Assembly: GCF_001005215.1 (NCBI RefSeq) | Contig: NZ_LBNQ01000013.1 | Location: 1 to 64,000 of the forward strand | DNA length: 64,000 bases | Origin: Lampropedia cohaerens | GTDB taxonomy: Bacteria; Pseudomonadota; Gammaproteobacteria; Burkholderiales; Burkholderiaceae_C | Direction: 5' to 3' | Part shown: piece after piece, positions 1-10,800 of the stretch | Position numbering within the stretch: position 1 is the first letter of the stretch | How the letters are laid out: each line of letters opens with the position of its first letter | Program-made: the position numbers and the translations under genes | Notes under the pieces: generated by a model | Told to the model about the DNA's origin: nothing | The model's database searches: none | What the model saw: the letters and a program-made list of their open reading frames with translations, nothing else

Positions 1-429
1 CGCATCGGCGACGCGCCGATGCTGCCTGAGCTGCTGACGCAGATCCCGGCGACTGAAGCCGTGGCGACGGTGAGCGGCGATGGTGCCTATGACACCAAGG
101 CCTGTCATGCCGCGATTGCGGCACGCGGAGCCGCCGCCGTGATCCCGACCCGCAAGAATGCGCAGACCTGGAAAGGCAGCAGCGCGGGCGTCGAGGCTCG
201 CAACGAAACCTTGCGATCAACCCGGCACCTGGGCCGGACGATCTGGAAGAAATGGAGTGGTTACCACCGGCGCAGCCTGGTGGAAACCAAGATGGGTTGC
301 TTCAAGTTGCTGGGCGAGCGGGTCATGGCCCGAGATTTCGACCGCCAGGTGACGGAGCTTCAGGTGCGCGCGGCGATCCTGAACCAGTTCACGCGCTTGG
401 GCACGCCACACACGATACGTGTGTCCTGA
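1..429 (+). mobile_element. IS5-family transposase, 3' part (5' end outside window)
   Basis: This is the C-terminal 142 codons of a DDE transposase; the reading frame is already open at base 1, so the true start lies upstream. The sequence shows SGDGAYDTKACH, which fits the second catalytic Asp region of IS5-family transposases, then a YHRRSLVETKMGCFKLLG segment carrying the catalytic Glu in the family's Y-x2-R-x3-E arrangement. The C-terminus (LNQFTRLGTPHT) is also typical. The element would cut and paste DNA between its terminal inverted repeats. A candidate right terminal region lies around 440-490, but the other end is not in the window, so the boundary cannot be fixed. There is no frameshift in the visible part. 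Confidence 0.85.
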
Positions 430-587
430 GCAGACTGGGGAAAGGGGTAGCTGCGCTCAGTGGGGCAATTGCGCAACAGCGCCCCCGGTAGTGAAAGATT
501 GCAATGGGCGCTGCGCGGCAGGCCCCGTGCATCTGCCCCCCATTGTGCGACAAAGACGGTGACATCGGCGTTTGCGACAATAGCGGC
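430..587. other. Intergenic region with probable right end of the IS element
   Basis: This non-coding stretch lies between the transposase and the ModE-like gene. It contains GGGGCAATTGCGCAACAGCG, which resembles IS5-type terminal repeat sequence, but the exact end cannot be assigned without the left end. No convincing promoter is seen. Confidence 0.4.
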
Positions 588-935
588 ATGCCTGTCTCCG
601 TCAAGTTTCGCCTGCGCGTCTACCGTGACGACACCATTGCCATCGGCCCCGGCAAGGTGGCGCTGCTGGAAGCCATTCATGCGGCCGGTTCTATCTCTGG
701 TGCGGCACGGCGTCTGGGCATGTCGTACCGACGTGCCTGGCTGCTGCTCGACGAGCTCAATGGCGCGCTGGCACAGCCAGCGGTCGTCACCGCAGCCGGA
801 GGCGCGCACGGTGGCGGGGCGCGGCTGACCGAAGTGGGCGTGCAGATCATTGCCGCCTATCGTGGCGCCGAAGCCCATGCGGCCCAGGCTGCCGCCAAAG
901 AGCTGGCACTGCTGCAAGGGCTGCTCAAGCCCTGA
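588..935 (+). CDS. ModE N-terminal-type winged-helix DNA-binding protein
   Basis: This 115-residue protein resembles the DNA-binding half of the molybdate regulator ModE. The segment [37 protein letters not shown] matches the ModE LysR-like helix-turn-helix, followed by a short wing ([14 protein letters not shown]) and a closing helix. No molybdate-binding MOP domains follow, so it is a stand-alone DNA-binding module; direct molybdate sensing is unlikely from this chain alone. I chose the ATG at 588 because the family homology begins there; an upstream in-frame start at 504 would add unrelated residues. The stop overlaps an ATG at 935 of the mnmE frame. A role in molybdenum homeostasis is inferred from family only. 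Confidence 0.8.
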   Translation: MPVSVKFRLRVYRDDTIAIGPGKVALLEAIHAAGSISGAARRLGMSYRRAWLLLDELNGALAQPAVVTAAGGAHGGGARLTEVGVQIIAAYRGAEAHAAQAAAKELALLQGLLKP

Positions 936-967
936 TGGCGCCTCCCTTCTCCCTATCTCTTCTCGCC

Positions 968-2401
968 ATGCCTGTCAGTGATTCCCACCCCATCGCCGCC
1001 ATTGCCACCGCCAGCGGGCGTGGCGCCGTGGGCATTGTGCGCGTCTCGGGCAAAGGCCTGGCGGCCTGGGCTGAACACTGGCTGGGTCAGCCCCTCAGGC
1101 CGCGCCATGCGCACTATTTGCCGTTTCCTGACGCGCATGGCAGGCCCATCGACCATGGCCTGGCACTGTTCTTTCCGGCGCCGCACTCGTATACCGGCGA
1201 GGACGTGCTGGAGCTGCAGGCGCACGGCGGCCCCATCGTGCTGCAGATGCTGCTGGCGCGCTGCCTGGAGGTTGCCGCTGCAACCAATCCGGCCACCAGT
1301 CAGCCATGGCTGCCGGGCCTGCGGCTGGCGGAACCGGGCGAATTCACCCGCCGCGCCTTTCTCAACGACAAGATGGATCTGGCCCAGGCCGAGGCAGTGG
1401 CTGATCTGATCGACGCCAGCACCGAAAGCGCCGCGCGCAGCGCCAGCCTGTCGCTCAGCGGCGCGTTCTCGCAGGCCATCCACACCTTGCGCGACGGCTT
1501 CATCCACCTGCGCATGCTGGTCGAAGCCACGCTGGATTTTCCGGAAGAAGACATTGACTTCCTGCAGGCTGCCAACGCACGCGGTCAGCTCGCGGACTTG
1601 CGCGCCCAGCTCACTGCCATTGGCCAACGTGCCCGCCAGGGCGCGCTGCTGCGCGAGGGCCTGCGCGTGGTCATCGCCGGGCAGCCCAATGCGGGCAAAA
1701 GCTCGCTGCTCAATGCGCTGGCGGGCGCAGAACTGGCCATCGTCACCCCCATTGCCGGTACCACGCGGGACAAGGTGGAACAGACCATCCAGATCGAGGG
1801 CGTGCCGCTGCACATCATCGACACAGCTGGGCTGCGCGAGACCGACGACGAAGTCGAAAAAATCGGCGTACAGCGCGCCTGGCAGGCTGCCGAGCAGGCC
1901 CACGTTGTGCTGTTCCTGCACGACCTGACGCAGCACGGCAACTCTGTGCACCAAGCACAGGATGCCGCCATTCTCGCGCGCCTGCAAACCCTGGGCGTGC
2001 CCATCCTGCACGTGTGGAACAAGCGCGATGCCGCCGCGCCCGAAGCCGCGGCCAGCGTTGCAGCTGGCAGTGCAGATGAAGCCCCTGCGCGCACCCTGCT
2101 GCTCTCGGCCAAAAACGGCGACGGCCTGCCCGCATTGCGCCAGGCCTTGCTGCAGGCCGCCGGCCACGAAACCGTCGCCGAGGACGTCTTTACCGCCCGC
2201 GCCCGCCATCTGGAAGCACTGGCGCAAGTCGAGCACCACCTCTCCCAGGCCGAAGCCCTGCTGGACGGCCCCGCCCCCGCACTGGACCTGCTCGCCGAAG
2301 AATTGCGCCTGGCTCAGCTCGCCCTCAACCGCATCACCGGCGAATTCGGCGCGGATGATTTGCTGGGGGTGATCTTTTCCAGCTTCTGCATCGGGAAATA
2401 A
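968..2401 (+). CDS. mnmE: tRNA modification GTPase MnmE (TrmE)
   Basis: MnmE works with MnmG (GidA) to add the carboxymethylaminomethyl group to the wobble uridine of certain tRNAs. The N-terminal tetrahydrofolate-binding domain begins [24 protein letters not shown]. The inserted G domain has the P-loop GQPNAGKS, the switch region and DTAG, and an NKRD guanine-specificity motif. The chain ends in FCIGK, the conserved C-terminal motif with the catalytic Cys. The start at 968 is chosen because family members begin directly before the DPIAAIAT-like motif; a start at 935 would overlap the previous gene and add 11 unconserved residues. Length (477 aa) is normal. No sign of disruption. Confidence 0.97.
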   Translation: MPVSDSHPIAAIATASGRGAVGIVRVSGKGLAAWAEHWLGQPLRPRHAHYLPFPDAHGRPIDHGLALFFPAPHSYTGEDVLELQAHGGPIVLQMLLARCLEVAAATNPATSQPWLPGLRLAEPGEFTRRAFLNDKMDLAQAEAVADLIDASTESAARSASLSLSGAFSQAIHTLRDGFIHLRMLVEATLDFPEEDIDFLQAANARGQLADLRAQLTAIGQRARQGALLREGLRVVIAGQPNAGKSSLLNALAGAELAIVTPIAGTTRDKVEQTIQIEGVPLHIIDTAGLRETDDEVEKIGVQRAWQAAEQAHVVLFLHDLTQHGNSVHQAQDAAILARLQTLGVPILHVWNKRDAAAPEAAASVAAGSADEAPARTLLLSAKNGDGLPALRQALLQAAGHETVAEDVFTARARHLEALAQVEHHLSQAEALLDGPAPALDLLAEELRLAQLALNRITGEFGADDLLGVIFSSFCIGK

Positions 2402-2581
2402 CCCAACCCCTTCGCCACTGCCGCGCATTTCAGCCAGTCATGCTCTGCCGCTGATGGCGCGCTGCTGGTGACAAAATGTCAACCAACGCCCAGGGCAGGG
2501 TTTGCCCCGCATTCCTTGGGCTGGAACGCGCCGGCGGACGAGTCCTGCGCATGACCAACGTCTTTCGCGTTACGCCAAACC

Positions 2582-4294
2582 ATGAAACCCATTGAACAAG
2601 CATTCTTCAACGATCTGGAAAAGAAGCTCTGGACCGCCGCCGACAAGCTGCGCTCCAACCTCGACGCCGCCGTGTACAAGCACGTCGTGCTCGGGCTGAT
2701 CTTCCTCAAGTACGTCTCCGATGCCTTCGAGGAGCGGCAGCGCGAACTGCGCGAGCAGTTCACCAATCCAGACCATGACTACTACATGGACCCAGCCGAC
2801 TACGGCGGCGCAGGCACTGCAGAGTACGAAGAAAACATCGTCTACGAGCTGGAGCAGCGCGACTACTACACCGAGAAGAACGTCTTCTGGGTGCCGGTGG
2901 AAGCGCGCTGGCAGACCCTGCGCGATTGCGCGCAACTGCCACCCGGCGCAGAACTACCCTGGAGCGCACCGGGCAAGACCACGCCCGAGAAAATGCGCGC
3001 CGTCGGCTGGCTGATCGACAACGCCATGGAAGCTGTCGAGCGCGAGAATCCGCCGCTCAAGGACGTGCTCAACAAAGACTTCGCACGCACCCAGATCGCC
3101 TCGGAAAAGCTGGCCGAGCTCATCGCCCTGTTTTCCGACACCGACTTTGCCGCCAAAGCCTACAAAGGCCAGCCCCTCAAGCTTGACGCCAAGGACATCC
3201 TCGGCCACGTCTACGAGTACTTTCTTGGCCAGTTCGCCCTGGCCGAAGGCAAGAAGGGCGGCCAGTACTACACGCCCAAGAGCATCGTCACCCTCATCGT
3301 CGAAATGCTGCAGCCCTTCAAGGGCCGCATCTACGACCCGGCCATGGGCTCCGGCGGCTTCTTCGTGCAAAGCGAAGCCTTCATCGAACGCCACGCCGGG
3401 CAGATCAAGAATGGCAAGCGCGACATCAGCGTCTACGGGCAGGAAAGCAACCCCACCACCTGGCGACTGGCCGCGATGAACATGGCCATCCGCGGCATCG
3501 ACTTCAACTTCGGCGGTGGCCCGGCAGATACCCTGCTCAACGACCTGCACCCGGACCTGCGCGCCGACTACGTGATGGCCAACCCACCGTTCAACATGAA
3601 GGAATGGTGGAACGAAAAACTGGCGGGCGACCCCCGCTGGATCGCTGGTACGCCGCCGCAGGGCAACGCCAACTTCGCCTGGTTGCAGCACATGCTCTGG
3701 CACCTGGCGCCCACCGGCAGCATGGCGCTGCTGCTGGCCAACGGCTCCATGAGTTCCAACACCGGTGGCGAAGGCGAAATCCGCAAGCGGCTGATCGAGG
3801 ACGACTATGTCGAGTGCATGGTCGCGCTACCGGGCCAGTTGTTCACCAACACCCAGATTCCGGCCTGCATCTGGTTCCTGACCCGCGACAAGCAGAACGG
3901 CTTTGCGCTGGACAAGAAGAAGCGCGACCGGCGCGGCGAATTCCTGTTCATCGACGCCCGCCAGATGGGCTACATGAAAGACCGAGTGCTGCGCGACTTC
4001 ACGCCTGACGACATCCGGAAAATCGCCGAGACCTTCCATGCCTGGCAGCAGGGCGAGGGATATGAGGATGTGCCCGGTTTTTGCCATTCCGCCAAGCTGG
4101 ACGACATCCGCAAGCATGAGCATGTGCTGACGCCGGGGCGGTACGTGGGCGCGGCAGAGCAGGAAGACGACGGCGAACCCTTTGCCGAGAAGATGCAGCG
4201 ACTGACCGCGCAGCTGGCTGAGCAGTTTGCGGAAAGTGCGAAGCTGGAAGCGGAGATCAGGAAGAATTTGGCGGGGTTGGGGTATGCGCTCTGA
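2582..4294 (+). CDS. hsdM: Type I restriction-modification system methyltransferase subunit HsdM
   Basis: HsdM is the DNA adenine methyltransferase subunit of a type I R-M enzyme; two copies join HsdS for modification and add HsdR for cleavage. The N-terminal helical domain (FFNDLEKKLWTAADKLRSN) is typical of HsdM. The AdoMet-binding motif I appears as DPAMGSGGF and the catalytic motif IV as NPPF. Length (570 aa) is normal for the EcoR124-like family. It opens the R-M operon and overlaps hsdS by 11 bp, which suggests translational coupling. The 180-bp gap upstream (2402-2581) must hold the operon promoter, but no clear boxes were found. Confidence 0.97.
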   Translation: MKPIEQAFFNDLEKKLWTAADKLRSNLDAAVYKHVVLGLIFLKYVSDAFEERQRELREQFTNPDHDYYMDPADYGGAGTAEYEENIVYELEQRDYYTEKNVFWVPVEARWQTLRDCAQLPPGAELPWSAPGKTTPEKMRAVGWLIDNAMEAVERENPPLKDVLNKDFARTQIASEKLAELIALFSDTDFAAKAYKGQPLKLDAKDILGHVYEYFLGQFALAEGKKGGQYYTPKSIVTLIVEMLQPFKGRIYDPAMGSGGFFVQSEAFIERHAGQIKNGKRDISVYGQESNPTTWRLAAMNMAIRGIDFNFGGGPADTLLNDLHPDLRADYVMANPPFNMKEWWNEKLAGDPRWIAGTPPQGNANFAWLQHMLWHLAPTGSMALLLANGSMSSNTGGEGEIRKRLIEDDYVECMVALPGQLFTNTQIPACIWFLTRDKQNGFALDKKKRDRRGEFLFIDARQMGYMKDRVLRDFTPDDIRKIAETFHAWQQGEGYEDVPGFCHSAKLDDIRKHEHVLTPGRYVGAAEQEDDGEPFAEKMQRLTAQLAEQFAESAKLEAEIRKNLAGLGYAL

Positions 4295-5591
4295 TTGGAT
4301 AGATACGACGCTTGGGGATTTTGCTCCGTTTAATTATGGAAAAGCACTTCCCGAACGAGACCGAGTTCCGGGCGATGTTCCTGTTATCAGCTCGGCGGGA
4401 GTGACTGGAGTACACGCTGAGGCTTTCGTGCAGAGCGCGGGTATCGTAATCGGCCGTAAGGGAACTGTAGGGCGCATCACACTGTGTATGACGCCATTCT
4501 GGCCTATTGATACCGCCTTCTATATTCACGATGAACCTCAAAAAAGAGATATTCGCTTCACGTATTATTTGCTCCAGACGCTCGGACTGGATCAAATGAA
4601 TTCTGACAGTGCCGTTCCTGGGTTAAATCGCGATAATGCGCACGCGTTACCTATTAGTATTCCGGCAACAGTGAAAGAACAATCTCAAATATCCAACATT
4701 CTTTCTACCCTGGATGAGAAAATCGACCTCAACCGCCGCATCAACCAAACCCTTGAAGCCATGGCGCAAGCCATCTTCAAATCCTGGTTTGTCGATTTCG
4801 ACCCGGTAAAGGCCAAGATCGCTGCCATCGAACAAGGCCAGGACCCACTGCGCGCCGCCATGCGCGCCATCAGCGGCAAGACCGACGCCGAACTCGACCA
4901 GATGCCCCGCGAGCACCACGACCAACTCGCCGCCACCGCCGCGCTGTTTCCTGATGCCATGCAGGATTCGGAGTTGGGGGAGATTCCGAAGGGGTGGGCA
5001 GTTGGAACATTGGCCGACCTGTGTCATTTGAACCCTGAAAGCTGGAGTGCTAGAACCCTGCCCGATATAGTTCGGTATGTGGATTTAGCCAATGCTAAAG
5101 GAGGAGAAATTTCAGAGGTAAAAAGCATTGGAGGAAAAGACATTCCAAGCCGAGCCAGGAGAATCTTGCGGTATGGGGACACCATTGTCGGTACGGTACG
5201 GCCGGGCAACCGATCTTTTGCCTTGATTGGTGAAGATGGTTTGACGGGAAGCACAGGGTTTGCTGTGCTACGACCAAAGTCAGCGCATTGGCTAGAGTTT
5301 GTTCATCTTGTAGCAACCTCCGAAGCCAATATTGAGCGCTTGGCTCATTTGGCAGATGGTGGTGCATATCCTGCTGTACGCCCTGAAATTGTGATTCAGG
5401 AAGATGTGGTAATTCCTGCGGAATCTATCGTACAAGCATTTAGTCAAAACGTAAAACCGCTGTTTGCCAAAATTCAAAAAAATAGAAAAAGTGCAATATC
5501 TCTCGCCGAGCTCCGCGACACCCTCCTCCCCAAACTCCTTTCCGGTGAGCTGTTGGTAGCTGATCTCGATAAGGGGGCTTTGGTGCCATGA
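4284..5591 (+). CDS. hsdS: Type I restriction-modification specificity subunit HsdS
   Basis: HsdS sets the DNA sequence recognised by the type I enzyme. Two target recognition domains are visible: TRD1 from about residue 1 to 135 and TRD2 from about 240 to 410, each followed by a conserved helical spacer. The first spacer contains NILSTLDEKIDLNRRINQTLEAMAQAIFKSWFVDF and the C-terminal one ends LRDTLLPKLLSGELLV. I chose the ATG at 4284, inside the end of hsdM, because the homology starts MRSDWIDTTLGDF. The TRD-coding DNA is clearly more AT-rich than the conserved spacer and than hsdM, as expected where TRDs are exchanged by recombination. Its stop overlaps the next start (ATGA). Confidence 0.95.
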   Translation: MRSDWIDTTLGDFAPFNYGKALPERDRVPGDVPVISSAGVTGVHAEAFVQSAGIVIGRKGTVGRITLCMTPFWPIDTAFYIHDEPQKRDIRFTYYLLQTLGLDQMNSDSAVPGLNRDNAHALPISIPATVKEQSQISNILSTLDEKIDLNRRINQTLEAMAQAIFKSWFVDFDPVKAKIAAIEQGQDPLRAAMRAISGKTDAELDQMPREHHDQLAATAALFPDAMQDSELGEIPKGWAVGTLADLCHLNPESWSARTLPDIVRYVDLANAKGGEISEVKSIGGKDIPSRARRILRYGDTIVGTVRPGNRSFALIGEDGLTGSTGFAVLRPKSAHWLEFVHLVATSEANIERLAHLADGGAYPAVRPEIVIQEDVVIPAESIVQAFSQNVKPLFAKIQKNRKSAISLAELRDTLLPKLLSGELLVADLDKGALVP

Positions 5592-7003
5592 CCATTACGC
5601 CCGAGCAAATCGACCTTTGGCGCAGCAGTGCTTCGGAGACTCAGAATCTGGAGTTCAAAGAAGCCAAGAATCAGTACGACACCAAAAAGTTGTGCCGCTA
5701 TTGCGTGGCCATTGCCAATGAAGGTGGCGGGCATCTGGTTCTGGGGGTGGCTGATAGGCCGCCGCGTGCCGTAGTCGGCAGCGAGGCTTTTCCCGATACA
5801 CAGGATATTGCCGAGAAGCTGTTCCAGTGGCTGGGTTTTCGTGTGGATGTGGAGGCGGTGACGCATCCCGATGGGCGGGTGGTGGTGTTCATCATTCCCG
5901 CGCGGCCCAAAGGCACTGCCTATCACTATGATGGCGCCTATCTGATGCGTTCCGGCGAGGATTTGGTTCCGATGAGTGAGGACCAGTTACGCCGTATCTT
6001 TGCCGAAGGGCAACCTGACTGGCTGGAGTTTCCTGCACTCCAAAATGTGTCAGCACAGGATGTGGTGCAGTTGTTGGATACCCAGACGTTCTTCGATCTG
6101 CTGCAGTTGCCCTACCCCACCGACCAGACAGGCGTGTTGGCGCGATTGCTGGGTGAACGGCTGATTGTGCGCAATAGCCATGGGCCGGGTTTCGACATCC
6201 TCAACATGGGCGCGGTCTTGCTGGCCAAGAGCTTGCGCAGCTTTTCTGGCATCAGTCGCAAGGCGGCGCGAGTCATTGTCTACGCGGGTGAATCCAAGCT
6301 ACAGACTTTGTCCGATGTGACGGGTGAGAAAGGCTATGCCGTCGGGTTTGCGGGCTTGGTTCAGTATGTGATGGGCAGGTTGCCGCAGAACGAGGTGATT
6401 GAGGGGGCGCTCCGAAAGGAGGTCAAGCTTGTGCCGGAGGTGGTGATCCGCGAGTTGTTGGCCAATGCCTTGATCCATCAGGACTTCGAGGTGGGGGGCG
6501 CATCACCAACGGTGGAGGTGTTCTCCAATCGCGTGGAGATTGCCAACCCTGGCGAGCCGGTTGTACCGGTCGAGCGGTTCATCGATGGTTACCAGTCACG
6601 CAATGAGCGGTTGGCCGATCTGATGCGCCGGTTCGGTGTGTGCGAGGAGAAAAGCAGTGGCATTGATCGGGTGATTGAGGCAGCGGAGCTGATGCAGTTG
6701 CCCGCGCCAGAGTTCCTGACCGGTCACAAGCGAACCATTGTGGTGATCCATGGACCGCGCTCGTTTCGTGACATGAATGGCAGTGATCGCGTGCGGGCGT
6801 GCTATCAGCATTGTGTGCTGCAGTACGTGCTGCGCAAGCAGATGACCAATCAGTCCTTGCGCGGGCGATTCGGTTTGTCCGAGGGGAGCAGCAATACGGT
6901 ATCGCAGATCATCACCGCGACCATCGAGCAAGGATTGATCAAGAACGACCCCAACGCCCCGGACTCGCGGCGTTATGCCAGGTACATTCCGGCATGGGCT
7001 TGA
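5588..7003 (+). CDS. AlbA_2 (Schlafen-like) DNA-binding and ATPase-like C-terminal domain protein
   Basis: This 471-residue protein has an N-terminal AlbA_2/Schlafen-type domain (ETQNLEFKEAKNQYDTKKLCRYCVAIANEGGGHLVLGV), a central region, and a C-terminal GHKL/HATPase_c_4-like segment (VVIRELLANALIHQDF and VEVFSNRVEIANPGEP). A winged-helix-like tail follows. Proteins of this architecture are annotated as ATP-binding transcriptional regulators and often sit in type I R-M and other defence loci; their precise function there is not established. It starts within the stop of hsdS (ATGA overlap), so it is part of the hsd operon. A regulatory or accessory defence role is inference from position. Confidence 0.85.
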   Translation: MTITPEQIDLWRSSASETQNLEFKEAKNQYDTKKLCRYCVAIANEGGGHLVLGVADRPPRAVVGSEAFPDTQDIAEKLFQWLGFRVDVEAVTHPDGRVVVFIIPARPKGTAYHYDGAYLMRSGEDLVPMSEDQLRRIFAEGQPDWLEFPALQNVSAQDVVQLLDTQTFFDLLQLPYPTDQTGVLARLLGERLIVRNSHGPGFDILNMGAVLLAKSLRSFSGISRKAARVIVYAGESKLQTLSDVTGEKGYAVGFAGLVQYVMGRLPQNEVIEGALRKEVKLVPEVVIRELLANALIHQDFEVGGASPTVEVFSNRVEIANPGEPVVPVERFIDGYQSRNERLADLMRRFGVCEEKSSGIDRVIEAAELMQLPAPEFLTGHKRTIVVIHGPRSFRDMNGSDRVRACYQHCVLQYVLRKQMTNQSLRGRFGLSEGSSNTVSQIITATIEQGLIKNDPNAPDSRRYARYIPAWA

Positions 7004-7190
7004 GCTATTTCACCGCAAACGGATTCATGCACCAAAGCCGTGAGTATGTCATTGATTTAAAAAGAATTTTTCATTTCATCGCAAATCGAAGATGGCGACG
7101 TCAGGCTGTCCGAATGAACGGAAGTTCCTGCATGCTGCTGCACAACGGATGCGCTGCTGGTGAATCCAGTTATAGGTCTATGAGATATCC
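7004..7190. other. Gap inside the hsd gene cluster, AT-rich core
   Basis: These 187 bp separate the AlbA_2 gene from the RhuM-like gene. The segment around 7045-7085 is AT-rich against a GC-rich background and could hold a secondary promoter (a TTGATT is visible), but I see no -10 box at good spacing. No gene is supported here. Confidence 0.4.
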
Positions 7191-7871
7191 ATGAGCCAAC
7201 TCAACTTCTTCGAACAAGCCAACCAGCCAGTGGAAGTCCGGCTGGAAGGCGAAACTGTCTGGCTGAGCCAGGCACAGATGGCCGAACTGTTCGACACCTC
7301 AACAGACAACATCAGTCTGCACCTGAAAAACATCTATCGAGACGGGGAGTTGGGGGAATCAGCAACCACCGAGGATTTCTCGGTAGTTCGTCAGGAAGGC
7401 TCCCGTCACGTGCGGCGCAAGCTCAAGCATTACAACCTTGATGCCATCATTTCTGTTGGCTATCGCGTCAGCTCCACCAGGGCCACGCGCTTTCGCCAAT
7501 GGGCCACCCGCGTACTGCGCCAGCATCTGGTGGAAGGCTACACGCTCAACCAGATGCGCCTGCAGGAGCGCGGCATTGAGTTCGAGCAGGCGGTCGCCTT
7601 GCTGTCGCGCACACTGCAGAACCAGCAACTGGTGACGGACGAAGGCCGTGCCGTGCTGCAGGTCATCGGCGACTACGCCCGCAGCTGGAGCCTGCTGCAG
7701 GCCTACGACGAGCAGCGCCTGGCCGAGCAGACGGCACGCCAGCAGGGGATGCAGCCACTGGCGTTGGACGATGTGCCGGTGGCCGAGAGCCTGCCTGCGC
7801 AGAAAGATCGGATGGTGCGGCTGATTGAGCATTTCGTGCTGCTCAAGGCCGATGAAGGAGCAATGCAATGA
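7191..7871 (+). CDS. RhuM-family protein, short form lacking a Fic/Doc-like C-terminus
   Basis: The N-terminal 120 residues match the RhuM family: a helix-turn-helix-like start ([32 protein letters not shown]), the [23 protein letters not shown] core, and [20 protein letters not shown]. Many RhuM proteins are over 300 residues long and carry a Fic/Doc-like C-terminal module; this one has 226 residues and ends in a short helical region with no HPFxxGNKR-like Fic motif. Its stop overlaps the hsdR start (ATGA), so it is co-translated with hsdR. RhuM homologues are common inside type I R-M operons, where their role is unknown. It may be a DNA-binding accessory protein. Confidence 0.8.
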   Translation: MSQLNFFEQANQPVEVRLEGETVWLSQAQMAELFDTSTDNISLHLKNIYRDGELGESATTEDFSVVRQEGSRHVRRKLKHYNLDAIISVGYRVSSTRATRFRQWATRVLRQHLVEGYTLNQMRLQERGIEFEQAVALLSRTLQNQQLVTDEGRAVLQVIGDYARSWSLLQAYDEQRLAEQTARQQGMQPLALDDVPVAESLPAQKDRMVRLIEHFVLLKADEGAMQ

Positions 7872-10800
7872 GTATCACGGAACAGCAGCTGGAAACCGCC
7901 GCCATCGGCTGGTTCGGTGAACTGGGCTGGCAGTATGCCAACGGCCCGGACATCGCACCCGACAGCGACCACCCCGCCCGTACCGATTACCGCCAGGTAG
8001 TGCTGCGCGAACACCTGCTGGCAGCGCTTGCGCACATCAATCCGCAGATTCCCGCTGCGGCGCTCGAACAGGCCGCGCATGAGCTACTGACAATCAGCGA
8101 GCCGTTGCTGATCGCCCGCAACCGGCGCATGCATCGGCTGCTGCTATCCGGTGTGACGGTGGAGTTTGCTGAAGGTGAAGGCAAGAAAACCGATCTGGTG
8201 CAGTTCATCGACTTTGCCAACCCGGCGAACAATGACTTCCTGCTGATCAGCCAGTTCACCGTAACCGGCACCAAGCAGCCACGCCGCCCGGATCTGGTGG
8301 CTTTCGTCAACGGCCTGCCGCTAGCGGTGATTGAGCTAAAGAATCCGGCCAACGAACAGACCGACATCTGGGATGCCTTCAACCAGATTCAGACCTACAA
8401 GGACGAAATCGGCGACCTGTTCAACACCAATGTGGCCGTGGTGGTCAGCGATGGGTTCACGGCGCGGCTGGGTTCGCTCACGGCCAACCAGGAACGCATG
8501 ATGCCCTGGCGGGCGATTGCCAATGAGGACGACCGCCCATTGCTGGAGCTAGAGCTGGAAACCTTGGTGCGCGGTTTCTTCGCGCCGGCGCTGTTTCTCG
8601 ACTATGTGCGCCACTTCGTGCTGTTCGAGCAGGATGGCGGCCAGATCATCAAGAAAATTGCCGGTTACCACCAGTTCCATGCCGTGCGCGAGGCGGTCAG
8701 GGCCACGGTGATTGCTGCCAGCACGCCGAGCAAGGGCGTGCTGGAGGTGCAGGAGCCACGCGCCACCTATGGCAAGGAGGTGCAGCCCGGCAGCCGCAAG
8801 GCCGGTGTGGTGTGGCATACGCAGGGCTCGGGCAAGAGCATTACCATGGCCTGCTATGCGGGCAAGCTGTTGCAGCAGCCAGAGATGAAGAACCCCACGC
8901 TGGTGGTCGTGACCGACCGCAACGATCTGGATGGGCAGTTGTTCGCCACCTTCTGCGCCGCCGAGGACCTGCTGCGGCAGACGCCGGTGCAGGCCGGCAG
9001 CCGCGAGGAACTGCGGCAAATGCTCGCCTCGCGCGAGGCGGGCGGCATCATCTTCACCACGGTGCAGAAGTTTGCTTTGCTGGAGGATGAGGCGCAGCAC
9101 CCACTGCTGTCGGATCGCAGCAATATCGTGGTGATCTCCGACGAGGCGCACCGCAGCCAATACGGCATGAAGGGGCGGCTGGACACCAAGACCGGCAAGT
9201 ACGTCTTCGGCTATGCCAAGCACCTGCGCGATGCCCTGGCCAATGCCACCTTCATCGGCTTTACCGGCACGCCGATTGCGCTGGAAGACAAGGACACGCG
9301 CGCGGTGTTTGGCGATTACGTCAGCATCTACGACATCCAGGATGCAGTTCATGACGGCGCCACGGTGCCCATTCTGTATGAAAGCCGCCTGGCCAAGCTG
9401 GACGTGAACCAGGCCGAGATCGATGCCCTCAATGCCAAGGTCGAGGAGATCGTCGAGGACGAGGAAGACCTCAGCGCCCGTGAGAAAACCAAGAGCGACT
9501 GGGCGCAGCTGGCCCGTCTGGTTGGCGCCAAGCCGCGCATCGAGCAGGTGGCCGCCGATCTGGTGCAGCATTTCGAGACGCGCACCGCCACGCTGGAAGG
9601 CAAGGCAATGATCGTCTGCATGAGCCGCGACATCTGCGCCGAGCTGTACAACGCCATCGTCGCGTTGCGCCCGGACTGGCACGATGCCGACCCGGAAAAA
9701 GGTGCCATCAAGGTGGTCATGACCGGTTCGGCCGCGGACAAGCCCTTGCTGCAGCCGCACCTGTACAGCCAGCAGGTGAAGAAACGCCTGGAAAAGCGCT
9801 TCAAGGACCCGGACGACCCATTGAAGCTGGTGATCGTGCGCGACATGTGGCTCACCGGTTTCGACGCGCCTTGCTGCCACACCATGTACATCGACAAACC
9901 GATGAAAGGGCACAACCTGATGCAGGCCATTGCGCGCGTCAACCGGGTGTTTCGCGACAAACCGGGCGGGCTGGTGGTGGACTACATTGGCATCGGCAAT
10001 GAACTGAAAGCAGCGCTCAAGACTTACGCCGAATCCAAAGGCCGGGGTGAGCCGGTACACGATGCCGGCGAAGCCCTAGCCGTGCTGCTCGAAAAGCTGG
10101 ACATCGTGCGCGGGCTGATGCACGGCTTTGATTACAGCGCCTTCGAGACCCATGCCATGCAACTGCTGGTGCCGGTGGCCAACCATCTTCTGGGCTTGAA
10201 GGATGGCAAGCAGCGCTTTCTCGATGCCATGCTGGGCGTGAGCAAGGCGTTTGCGCTGTGCAGCACGCTGGACGAGGCGGCGGCGCTGCGCACCGAGATC
10301 GCGTTCTTTTCCGCAGTGCGCGCGGCCATCGTCAAGTCCACCACGGTGGACCGCAAGCGTGCCGATGCGCACAAGCACAGCGCACTCAAGCAGATTCTCG
10401 ACAACGCCATCGTGGCAGACGGCGTGGCGGACGTCTTCGCCCTCGCTGGCTTGGACAAGCCCAACATCGGCCTGCTTTCAGACGAGTTTCTGGAAGATGT
10501 GCGGCAGATGAAGAGCCGAAACCTGGCGGTGGAACTGCTGGAAAAACTGCTGCGCGACGAGATCAAGGCCCGCGTGCGCGGCAACGTGGTGCAGGAGAAG
10601 AAATACGGCGACCGCCTGCTGGAAACCCTGCGCAAGTACCACAACCGGGCGGTGGAAACCGCGCAGGTCATCGAAGAACTCATCCAGATGGCCAAGGACT
10701 TCCAGGCCGCGCTGCAACGCGACGCCGCGCTGGGCCTGAACCCCGATGAGATCGCCTTCTACGATGCCCTGGCCAACAACGAAAGCGCGGTGCGCGAACT

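Noticed and set aside
953-2428. A 491-codon open frame antisense to mnmE, and similar long antisense frames opposite hsdR, pilJ, chpA, recA, sucC and cstA.
   Set aside because: Shadow frames from high GC; no family motifs, no ribosome binding sites, and an obvious real gene on the other strand.
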